Below are positions 7,808-14,769 of a stretch of 22,836 bases of DNA, piece by piece (positions within the stretch are counted from its first letter, which is position 1; every line of letters starts with the position of its first letter). Made by a program: the position numbers and the translations under genes. The notes beneath the pieces were generated by a model. It saw only the letters and a program-made list of their open reading frames with translations, had not been told where the DNA came from and ran no database searches. Source of the stretch: SG8-30 sp964406445 (GTDB lineage: Bacteria; Pseudomonadota; Gammaproteobacteria; Steroidobacterales; Steroidobacteraceae); assembly GCA_964406445.1 (NCBI GenBank), contig CAYORU010000049.1:1-22836 (forward strand), read 5' to 3'.

Positions 7808-9573
7808 GCGAGCCGGCCGAAGGGGCCGTCGGACCGGCCGCCTGGTCCGACGCGGTCGTCGCCGCCGCACTTCTCGCGGTCGATCCGGCCGGGCTCGGCG
7901 GGGCATGGGTCCGCTCCCCGGCGGGGCCGGTGGTGGACGCCTGGCTCGAGCTGTTGCGCGACTTCCTGCCGCCGGAGGCGCCGTGGCGGCGCGTGCCGTT
8001 GCACGCGGGCGACGAGCGGCTGCTGGGTGGGCTCGACCTTGCCGCGACGCTCGGCGCCGGCCGACCCGTCGCCGGCCGCGGGCTGATCGCCGAGGCCGAC
8101 GGCGGCGTGCTCGTTCTGCCGATGGCTGAGCGCATCACGCCGGCGGCCGCTGCCCGGATCACCGCTGTCCTCGACTCCGGCGAGGTCGCGGTCGAGCGCG
8201 ACGGGCTGGGGCTCAGGTTCCCCGCGCGCGTGGCGGCGGTGGCGCTCGACGAGGGGGCCGAGGGTGACGAGCGACCGCCGCCTGCGCTCCTCGAGCGGCT
8301 CGCCTTCGCCTTGCGGCTGGCGCCGGTCTCGACCCGCGACATCGGCGAGGAGGGCCCGCCGCCGGACGCGGTGCACGCGGCCCGCCGCAGGCTCGCGAGC
8401 GTGCGGGGCAGCGACGCGTTGCGCGAGGCGCTCTGCGCCTCGGCCCGGGCGCTAGGCATCGAATCGCTGCGCGCGCCGCTGCTGGCGCTGCGGGCTGCAC
8501 GCGCCGCGGCCGCGCTCGCAGGCAGGGACGAGCCGGCCGAGGCGGACGCGGCGCTCGCGGCGCGGCTCGTGTTTCCCGCGCGGGCGACCGCGCTGCCTGC
8601 GCCCGAAGACGATGCTGCCGAGCCGCAGGAGCCGCCGCCGGACGCGCCCGAGCCGGCGGAGCAGACGGCGACGGCGCCGGACCGTCCGCTCGAGGACGTC
8701 GTGCTCGAGGCCGCGCTCGCCGCGCTGCCCGCGGACCTGCTGGCCCAGCTCCGCCAAGGCCTGGTGCGGCGCTCGCGGGCCGAGGGGCAGGGGCGCGCCG
8801 GCGCACTGCAGAAGTCGAGGCTGCGCGGCCGGCCGGCCGGCACCCGCATCGGCGAGCCGCGCGGCGGCGCTCGGCTCAACGTGGTGGAGACGCTGCGTGC
8901 CGCGGCGCCCTGGCAGCCGTTGCGGCGAAAGCAGGGTCCGGGGGAGTCGCGGCGAGTCGAGGTTCGTCGCGAAGACTTCCGCATCACCCGCTACAAGCAG
9001 CGGAGCCCGAGCACCACGCTGTTCGTCGTCGACGCCTCCGGCTCCGCCGCGCTGCATCGGCTCGCCGAGGCCAAGGGCGCGGTCGAGTTGCTGCTCGCCG
9101 ACTGCTACGTCCGCCGGGACCAGGTCGCGCTGGTGGCGTTCCGCGGCACCGGCGCCGAGCTGCTGCTGCCGCCGACGCGCTCGTTGACGCGCGCGAGGCG
9201 CTGCCTCGCCGCGCTGCCCGGCGGCGGCGGGACGCCGCTCGCGACCGGGCTGGACGTCGCGCTGGAACTCGCCGTGCAGCTCGAGCGCCGCGGCGAGAGC
9301 GTGACACTGGTGCTGCTGACGGACGGCCGGCCGAACATCGCGCGCGGCGGCGAGCCGGGGCGTGCGCGCGCGGGCGAGGACGCGCTCGACGCCGCGCGCC
9401 GACTCGGCGCCCGTCCACTGGCCGCGTTGGTGGTGGACACCGCCCCGAGACCGGAGCCCCTCGCGCAGCGGCTCGCCGCCGAAATGCGCGCCCTGTACCT
9501 GCCGCTTCCGCATGCCGATGCGGCACGACTGTCCCGTGCCGTGCAGTCGACGCGGCCCCGGCACGCGCGCTGA
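7804..9573 (+). CDS. bchD: Magnesium chelatase subunit D
   Basis: Second AAA+-like subunit of Mg-chelatase, 589 aa; it forms the I-D double ring that drives BchH. The N-terminal third is an AAA-like domain without a usable Walker A. It is followed by an acidic, proline-rich linker (about codons 8605-8690) and an integrin-I/von Willebrand A domain from about 8990. The metal-site motif DASGS (MIDAS, in VVDASGSAAL) and LLTDGRPN are present. Start chosen at GTG 7804 because it overlaps the bchI stop by 4 nt and the protein begins there with the expected SEPAEG...WSDAVVAAALLAVDP; the frame is open further upstream inside bchI but has no homology there. bchJ follows after 37 bp. Confidence 0.96.
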   Translation: MSEPAEGAVGPAAWSDAVVAAALLAVDPAGLGGAWVRSPAGPVVDAWLELLRDFLPPEAPWRRVPLHAGDERLLGGLDLAATLGAGRPVAGRGLIAEADGGVLVLPMAERITPAAAARITAVLDSGEVAVERDGLGLRFPARVAAVALDEGAEGDERPPPALLERLAFALRLAPVSTRDIGEEGPPPDAVHAARRRLASVRGSDALREALCASARALGIESLRAPLLALRAARAAAALAGRDEPAEADAALAARLVFPARATALPAPEDDAAEPQEPPPDAPEPAEQTATAPDRPLEDVVLEAALAALPADLLAQLRQGLVRRSRAEGQGRAGALQKSRLRGRPAGTRIGEPRGGARLNVVETLRAAAPWQPLRRKQGPGESRRVEVRREDFRITRYKQRSPSTTLFVVDASGSAALHRLAEAKGAVELLLADCYVRRDQVALVAFRGTGAELLLPPTRSLTRARRCLAALPGGGGTPLATGLDVALELAVQLERRGESVTLVLLTDGRPNIARGGEPGRARAGEDALDAARRLGARPLAALVVDTAPRPEPLAQRLAAEMRALYLPLPHADAARLSRAVQSTRPRHAR

Positions 9574-9610
9574 TGCGAGGGCGGGGTCGCGGCGTCCGCC
9601 GGGAGCGGCG

Positions 9611-10213
9611 GTGAAGGCGGCACGCGACGGCGGCGGCGCCCGCATCGGCCCCAACGCGATCACGCAGCTCGCGGCGGCGCTCACGGAATGCCTCGGCGCT
9701 GCCGAAAGCCGCCGGCTGCTGGCGGCCGCCGGCCTCGATCGCTACGCGGCCGATCCGCCGCAGGCCATGGTCGGCGAGGCCGAAGTGACCGCCCTGCATC
9801 GGGTGCTGCGTGCCGAACTGCCGCACGGCGCGCGCGAGGCCGTCTGCCGGGATGCCGGCCGGCGCACGGCCCTCTACCTGCTCGAGCACCGCATCCCGCG
9901 CCTCGTGCGGGCGCTTCTGGCGGCGCTCCCCGCGCAGGCCGCGAGCCACCTGCTGCTGGCTGCCATCCGGCGCCACGCGTGGACCTTCGCCGGCAGCGCC
10001 CGGTTCAGCGCGGTGTCCGGCAAGCCGGTGGGCCTGTCCATCGAGGGCTGCGCGCTCTGCCGCGGCGCGACGCTTGATGCGCCCGCCTGTGCCTACTATG
10101 CGGCGACCTTCGAGGGCCTGTTCCGCGCGCTGGTGCACCCTCAGGCTCGCGCCGCCGAGACGGCCTGCGCCGCCTGCGGCGCGGACGCCTGCCGCTTCGA
10201 GGTGCGCTGGTGA
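9611..10213 (+). CDS. bchJ: BchJ, V4R-domain protein (annotated 4-vinyl reductase)
   Basis: Protein of 200 aa with the BchJ-type opening ARIGPNAITQLAAAL and a C-terminal V4R domain carrying cysteines (EGCALCRGA...APACAYY, then ACAACGADACRFEV) that may bind a metal. BchJ was first proposed to be the divinyl (8-vinyl) reductase of bacteriochlorophyll synthesis; later work assigned that reaction to BciA, BciB or the BchXYZ complex, so BchJ is better viewed as an accessory protein, perhaps for substrate handling. GTG 9611 is preceded by GGGAG (9601-9605); the frame is open further upstream inside bchD but without homology. The stop overlaps the bchO start (GTGA). In Rhodobacter bchJ lies with bchE, so its place between bchD and bchO is notable. 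Confidence 0.85.
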   Translation: MKAARDGGGARIGPNAITQLAAALTECLGAAESRRLLAAAGLDRYAADPPQAMVGEAEVTALHRVLRAELPHGAREAVCRDAGRRTALYLLEHRIPRLVRALLAALPAQAASHLLLAAIRRHAWTFAGSARFSAVSGKPVGLSIEGCALCRGATLDAPACAYYAATFEGLFRALVHPQARAAETACAACGADACRFEVRW

Positions 10214-11124
10214 CGGCCGGCGAAGCAGCCGCAAGCCGCGGCGTGCGGCTGGACTGGTCGCGCGAAGGCAAGGACTGGCCGAACCGTGACTCGAGCCGGT
10301 TCGTCGAGGCCGGTGGTCTCGCCTGGCACGTGCAGGTGATGGGGCATGGCCCGCCGCTGCTGCTCTTGCACGGCACCGGCGCCTCGAGCCACAGCTTCCG
10401 CGACCTGGCGCCGCTGCTCGCTGCGCGCTTCACGGTCGTCGCGCCCGACCTGCCGGGGCACGCCTTCACCCGGCCGCTGCCGGTCGGGAGGCTCGGCTTC
10501 GACGGCATGGCCGCCGCGCTGGGCGATCTCGTCGACGCGCTCGGGCTCGAGCCGGCGCTCGCGGTCGGTCACTCCGCCGGCGCTGCGCTGCTCGCGCGGC
10601 TGATCCTCGACGGCGTCATCGCCCCTCGCGCGCTGGTGGCGCTGAACGGCGCGCTGCTGCCGCTGCCTGGCCTCGCCGGGCTCGTGTTCGCGCCCATGGC
10701 GCGTGCACTGTCGATGAACGGCGTGGCGGCGCGCCTGTTCGCCTGGCGTGCCGGGGACCTGCGCGCGGTCGAGCGACTGGTCAGGAGCACCGGCTCGCGG
10801 CTCGACGCGCGCGGGGTGGAGCTGTACGCGCGGCTGGTGCGGAACCCGGCGCACGTTGCCGGCGCACTCGGCATGATGGCGAACTGGAACCTCGCCGCGC
10901 TGCGCCGCGACCTGCCTCGGCTCCCGGGCCGGCTGCTGCTGGTCGTGGCCGAGCGGGATGGCACCGTGCCGCCGGGCGAAGCCGAGCGGGTTCGGGCGCT
11001 CGTGCCCGGCGCCCGGATCGTCGTCCTCGAGGGACTCGGCCACCTCGCGCACGAGGAGCAGCCGCGGAAGGTGGCCGAGCTGATCGGGGCTGAGGCCGCC
11101 GGGGCGGCCCGAGAGGACGCATGA
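10210..11124 (+). CDS. bchO: BchO, alpha/beta hydrolase of the Mg-chelatase operon
   Basis: Alpha/beta-fold hydrolase of 304 aa, usually encoded next to bchI and bchD; the biochemical role of BchO is not established. Visible elements are the oxyanion-hole segment LLLHGTGASSHSFRDLAP, the nucleophile elbow GHSAGAALLARL with Ser122, and the C-terminal GLGHLAHEEQP supplying the catalytic His (His278 or His281). The opening RLDWSREGKDWPNRDSSRFV is the BchO signature. It starts at GTG 10210, overlapping bchJ by 4 nt, and ends inside the ATGA that starts crtI, so it is translationally coupled on both sides. The location is probably cytoplasmic, as no signal peptide is seen. Confidence 0.93.
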   Translation: MTAGEAAASRGVRLDWSREGKDWPNRDSSRFVEAGGLAWHVQVMGHGPPLLLLHGTGASSHSFRDLAPLLAARFTVVAPDLPGHAFTRPLPVGRLGFDGMAAALGDLVDALGLEPALAVGHSAGAALLARLILDGVIAPRALVALNGALLPLPGLAGLVFAPMARALSMNGVAARLFAWRAGDLRAVERLVRSTGSRLDARGVELYARLVRNPAHVAGALGMMANWNLAALRRDLPRLPGRLLLVVAERDGTVPPGEAERVRALVPGARIVVLEGLGHLAHEEQPRKVAELIGAEAAGAAREDA

Positions 11125-12611
11125 CACGGCAAAGGCACGCGGTGGTGATCGGCAGCGGTTTCGGCGGATTGGCGGCCGCGATCCGCCTCGGCGCGCGCGG
11201 CTACCGCGTCACCGTGCTCGAACGGCTCGATGCCCCGGGCGGACGCGCGTACGTGTTCCGCCAGGACGGCTATACCTTCGACGCCGGGCCCACCATCGTG
11301 ACCGCGCCGTTCCTGTTCGAGGAACTCTGGACGCTGTGCGGCCGGCGACTCGCCGACGACGTCACGCTGGTGCCGATGAGCCCGTTCTATCGCGTGATCT
11401 TTCACGACGGCTCCACCTTCGACGCCTGGGGCGAGGCCGCTGCGGCTCGCGCCGAGGTCGCGCGGATCGCGCCCGACGACGTCGCCGGCTACGAGCGCTT
11501 CATGCGCCTGTCTGAGCAGATCTACGAGGTCGGCTTCGTGAAGCTGGGCGACGTGCCCTTCGACTCGGTCTGGGACATGGCGAAGGTCGCGCCGCACATG
11601 CTGCGCCTGAAGAGCTACCGCAACCTCTACGACCTCGTGGCGGGGCACGTGCGCGACGAGCGGCTGAGGTTCGCGCTCAGCTTCCACCCGCTGTTCGTCG
11701 GCGGCAATCCGTTCAAGGTCACGTCCATCTACGGGCTCATCTCTTTCCTGGAGCGCCGTTTCGGCGTGCACTTCGCCATGGGCGGGACCGGCAGCCTGGT
11801 GTCCGGCATGGCGAGGCTCATCGAGGGCCAGGGCGGCACGCTTCGCTTCGGTGCCGAAGTCGAGCGGATCACCCTCGAGGGGCGCCGCGCCACGGGGGTC
11901 CGGCTGGCCAGCGGGGAAACGCTCCCGGCCGACGTGGTCGTGTCGAACGCGGACGCCGCCCGGACCTACCGCAGCCTGCTGCCGGCGTCTGCGCGGCGCC
12001 GCTGGACCGACCGCAAGATCGATGCCGCGCGCCACTCCATGAGCCTGTTCGTGTGGTACTTCGGCACCCGCCGGCAGTATCCCGGGGTGCCGCACCACAC
12101 GATCCTGCTCGGCCCTCGCTACCGCGGCCTGCTCGACGACATCTTCGAGCGCAAGCTGCTGTCGGAGGATCACAGCCTCTACCTGCACCGCCCGACGGCG
12201 ACCGATCCCTCGCTGGCGCCGGCCGGCTGCGACGCGTTCTACGTGCTCTCGCCGGTGCCGCACCTCGACAGCGGCACGGACTGGCGCGAGCAGGCGGAGC
12301 CCTATCGCGCCGCGATCCAGCGCACGCTCGAGCGGACGCTGCTGCCCGGCCTCGGCGCCGAGCTCACCACCTCGTTCGTGATGACGCCGGCCGATTTTCG
12401 CGACCGGTTGCTGTCCTACAAGGGCGCGGCCTTCTCCCTCGAGCCTCGGCTGCTGCAGAGCGCCTGGTTCCGGCCGCACAACCGCAGCGAGGAAGTCGAT
12501 AGACTGTTCCTGGTGGGGGCGGGGACTCATCCGGGCGCAGGCTTGCCGGGCGTGCTCTCCTCTGCGAGGATCCTCGACAAGGTCGTCCCCGATGCAGCCG
12601 CGCTCGACTGA
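11121..12611 (+). CDS. crtI: Phytoene desaturase
   Basis: FAD-dependent desaturase of 496 aa that converts phytoene to neurosporene or lycopene at the membrane. The N-terminal dinucleotide fold VIGSGFGGLAAAIRLGARG is followed by ERLDAPGGRAYVF and TFDAGPTIVTAP. The C-terminal FAD segment is FLVGAGTHPGAGLPGVLSSAR. CrtI-typical internal blocks such as NPFKVTSIYGLISFLERRFGVHF separate it from CrtD, the paralogous desaturase at 14706-16247. How many desaturation steps it performs cannot be read from sequence; the neighbouring crtC, crtD and crtF without crtA suggest lycopene feeding spirilloxanthin. It overlaps bchO by 4 nt and crtB by 20 nt, so the three are coupled. Confidence 0.96.
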   Translation: MTRQRHAVVIGSGFGGLAAAIRLGARGYRVTVLERLDAPGGRAYVFRQDGYTFDAGPTIVTAPFLFEELWTLCGRRLADDVTLVPMSPFYRVIFHDGSTFDAWGEAAAARAEVARIAPDDVAGYERFMRLSEQIYEVGFVKLGDVPFDSVWDMAKVAPHMLRLKSYRNLYDLVAGHVRDERLRFALSFHPLFVGGNPFKVTSIYGLISFLERRFGVHFAMGGTGSLVSGMARLIEGQGGTLRFGAEVERITLEGRRATGVRLASGETLPADVVVSNADAARTYRSLLPASARRRWTDRKIDAARHSMSLFVWYFGTRRQYPGVPHHTILLGPRYRGLLDDIFERKLLSEDHSLYLHRPTATDPSLAPAGCDAFYVLSPVPHLDSGTDWREQAEPYRAAIQRTLERTLLPGLGAELTTSFVMTPADFRDRLLSYKGAAFSLEPRLLQSAWFRPHNRSEEVDRLFLVGAGTHPGAGLPGVLSSARILDKVVPDAAALD

Positions 12612-13662
12612 CACGCCGCACGCCACGCCAGCCGACCGCGCCGCCTGTGCCGCGCTGCTGCGCGCCGGCTCCCGCACGTTCCACGCGGCCTCGCGCCTCC
12701 TGCCGGCCCGGACGAGGGAGGCCGCGACGGCGATGTACGCCTTCTGCCGCGTGGCCGACGACGCGGTCGACGTCGACGGCGGGCGCATGGTCGCGCTCGC
12801 CAGGCTCCGTGAGCGACTCTCCCTGGTCTATGCCGGCCGCCCCATGCCCCTGGCGCCGGACCGCGCCTTCGCCGACGTCGCGCGAGGCTACGGGATCCCC
12901 GAGGCGTTGCCCGCCGCGCTGCTCGAGGGCTTCGAGTGGGACGTGCTCGGGCGCCGCTACCACGACTTTCCCGAGCTCTGCGGCTACGCGGCGCGCGTCG
13001 CCGGCACCGTCGGCGCGATGATGTGCCTGATGATGGGCGTACGCTCGCCGCAGGCGCTGGCGCGCGCCTGCGATCTCGGGGTCGCGATGCAGCTGACCAA
13101 CATCGCCCGCGACGTCGGCGAGGATGCGCGGGCCGGGCGGCTGTACCTGCCGCTCGACTGGATGCGCGCCGCCGGCATCGACGTGGACGCGTGGATGCAG
13201 CGTCCCGCGTTCCTCCCCCGACTTGTGCCGGTGCTCGAGCGCCTGCTCGCCGAGGCCGACGTGCTCTACGAGCGCGCCGCCGCCGGCATCGCCGAGCTTC
13301 CCGCCGCCTGCCGCCCCGGCATGGAGGCGGCACGGATCCTCTATCGGGAAATCGGCCGCGAGGTGGCGCGCAACGGGCACGACTCGGTCACGCGGCGCGC
13401 CGTCGTGCCGGGCTGGCGCAAGGCGCAGCTGGCCTGCCGCGCCGTCGCGACCGGCTTCCTGCCGCGGGGCGGCGGCGCCTGGCCGGCCCTGCGGCCGGCG
13501 AGATACCTGGTCGATGCGGCGGTGAACCACGACTTCGGTCTCGACGCGGCGGTCCGCAGGACGCTGGACGACCGGGTCGCCTGGCTCGTGGACCTGTTCC
13601 AGCGCCTCGAGGTGCGCGAGCGCGACTCGGGCGAGCTCGCCTCGGCAGAGCGCTCCGCCTGA
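12592..13662 (+). CDS. crtB: Phytoene synthase
   Basis: Condenses two geranylgeranyl diphosphates to phytoene, the first dedicated carotenoid step. It has 356 aa, slightly longer than many bacterial CrtB. Both Mg-diphosphate-binding motifs are visible: D56-x3-D60 in FCRVADDAVD and D174-x3-D178 in NIARDVGEDA, the latter followed by GRLYLPLDW. Upstream, GSRTFHAASRLLP matches the family's substrate-flap region. The ATG at 12592 lies inside the last 20 nt of crtI in another frame, an arrangement that couples the two enzymes. Its GGPP substrate would come from CrtE at 16348-17217, in a separate transcription unit. It is followed by a small ORF and then convergent crtC. Confidence 0.96.
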   Translation: MQPRSTDTPHATPADRAACAALLRAGSRTFHAASRLLPARTREAATAMYAFCRVADDAVDVDGGRMVALARLRERLSLVYAGRPMPLAPDRAFADVARGYGIPEALPAALLEGFEWDVLGRRYHDFPELCGYAARVAGTVGAMMCLMMGVRSPQALARACDLGVAMQLTNIARDVGEDARAGRLYLPLDWMRAAGIDVDAWMQRPAFLPRLVPVLERLLAEADVLYERAAAGIAELPAACRPGMEAARILYREIGREVARNGHDSVTRRAVVPGWRKAQLACRAVATGFLPRGGGAWPALRPARYLVDAAVNHDFGLDAAVRRTLDDRVAWLVDLFQRLEVRERDSGELASAERSA

Positions 13663-13674
13663 GCCCCGCCAACC

Positions 13675-13833
13675 GTGGGTGATGGTGGCGGCAAGCTGCT
13701 GGAGCTGCTGCTGGTGCTCGGGCTGGTGCTTGGCTGGGGCCTGCGCGAGCTGTGGGTGCTGCGCCGGGACCGGCGCGGCAGCGCGGCAAGGCCGGAGGAC
13801 GAGGACCCAGGTGGCGAGGACCCGCGCCCCTGA
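13675..13833 (+). CDS. Small single-pass membrane protein ORF (52 aa), unknown function
   Basis: Short ORF read directly from the sequence between crtB and crtC; I do not recognise it. GTG 13675 starts MGDGGGK, followed by one leucine-rich hydrophobic segment (LLELLLVLGLVLGWGL, about residues 8-23), then REL-WVLRRDRR and an acidic, proline-rich tail ending GGEDPRP. The pattern of a membrane helix, a basic patch and a charged tail looks like a real small membrane protein with its C-terminus in the cytoplasm. It starts 12 bp after crtB and its TGA directly abuts the crtC stop on the other strand (TGATCA), so it fills the gap exactly. No clear ribosome site precedes it, and CTG-rich chance ORFs occur in such DNA, hence moderate confidence. 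Confidence 0.5.
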   Translation: MGDGGGKLLELLLVLGLVLGWGLRELWVLRRDRRGSAARPEDEDPGGEDPRP

Positions 13834-14769
13834 TCAGGCGCCGGCGCGGCGCGGCATGCGAAACGGCAACAGCATCCGCACCCAGCCCTGGCTGAAGCGG
13901 TCGAGCGAAAGGCTCTCGTGGAAGGTCGGGACCCGCGCGCCGCCGAGCTGCGTGGACAGCAGCGAGCGCGCGTAGAACGGCGCGTCTTCCAGCGTCTCGA
14001 CGAGCGTCGCGGCGGCATCGCCCTCGCTGCGCGCGAGCCTGGGCACGCGCCACAGCGTCGGCCGGAGTCCCTGCTGGCGCGGCGCCGCGAGCGGCCCGGC
14101 GACCCCGCGCGGGTCGAAGCGCAGCGCCAGCGAGGCGGGCGGCGCGTCCCGCGGCTCGGTGTCGTAGAGCACGGCCGTGGAGCCGTCCGGCAGCCACGAG
14201 CGCGACCAGTGCCAGCCGCGAAAGCCGCGCTCCAGCGGCTCGTCGCCCCAGTTGGCGTCGTGATAGGCGTGGCCCGACCAGCGAAGCGCGGGCCGCTCCA
14301 GCTCGACCTCGACCCGCGCGGCGGGCGCCACCGGCCACCAGCGGTGGCGGCCGGCGGGGTCGAGCGTGTGCACCGTGTCGAAGATCGCGGCGGGCTTCAG
14401 GCGCACCGCGCCCCTCAGCCGCCGCGGGATCGGCATGCAGACTTCGTCGAAACCCACGACCAGCGTGTCGCCCTCCCAGCCGATGCTGCTCGGGCCGACC
14501 TCGAGGCGCTCGGCCGACCGGCGCACGGTGGCGGCGCCGCGCTCGGTCATCGCCCACCGTTTTCCGGCCTCGCCGTAGAGCGCCACGTTGATGGCGCAGA
14601 AGTCCGCCGCTGCCGCCGGGCCGCGTGCGCGGGCCTGCGCGTAGTACGGCGAGAACACGCTGCCGACGAAGGCGATGATCGTCAGTCCGTGGCGACCGTC
14701 GTCACTCAGCGCGTCGAGGTACCACCACGCGTAGCCGCCATCCGGGACCGCGAGGTCGAAGCGAGGTCC
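13834..14769 (-). CDS. crtC: Carotenoid 1,2-hydratase (hydroxyneurosporene synthase); start unresolved
   Basis: Adds water to the 1,2 double bond of neurosporene or lycopene ends, the first step toward methoxylated acyclic carotenoids. The core is clear: GPRFDLAVPDGGYAWWYLDALSDDG (split over 14696-14769), then IIAFVGSVFSPYYA, WEGDTLVVGFDE, AYHDANWGDEPLERGF and the C-terminal FHESLSLDRF..MLLPFRMPRR. The end is certain. The start is not: this frame has no ATG, GTG or TTG between 15054 and 14658, so the conserved N-terminus (overlapping the last 60-odd bases of crtD) has no standard start codon. I give the limit of homology. A GTG at 14658 would make a 274-aa protein beginning inside GSVF, near the size of short Rhodobacter CrtC forms. 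Eight glycines precede GPRFD's proline. Confidence 0.85.
   Translation of the reverse strand, partial: GPRFDLAVPDGGYAWWYLDALSDDGRHGLTIIAFVGSVFSPYYAQARARGPAAAADFCAINVALYGEAGKRWAMTERGAATVRRSAERLEVGPSSIGWEGDTLVVGFDEVCMPIPRRLRGAVRLKPAAIFDTVHTLDPAGRHRWWPVAPAARVEVELERPALRWSGHAYHDANWGDEPLERGFRGWHWSRSWLPDGSTAVLYDTEPRDAPPASLALRFDPRGVAGPLAAPRQQGLRPTLWRVPRLARSEGDAAATLVETLEDAPFYARSLLSTQLGGARVPTFHESLSLDRFSQGWVRMLLPFRMPRRAGA

Noticed and set aside
8452..9684. 410-codon minus-strand frame opposite bchD
   Set aside because: Shadow of bchD; low-complexity arginine/alanine-rich translation, no start signal.
10569..12788. 739-codon open frame on the minus strand opposite bchO, crtI and crtB
   Set aside because: High-G+C antisense shadow; arginine-rich translation with no domain, and three well-supported genes lie on the other strand.
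13675..13833. Small ORF as a tspO/crtK remnant
   Set aside because: Its position is suggestive, but no TspO motif or multi-helix pattern is visible.
13679..13975. 98-codon plus-strand frame starting MMVAASCWSCC that overlaps the small ORF and runs into crtC
   Set aside because: Cysteine- and tryptophan-rich frame-shifted reading of the CTG repeats; it extends antisense into the conserved crtC end. The frame starting at 13675 is far more protein-like.
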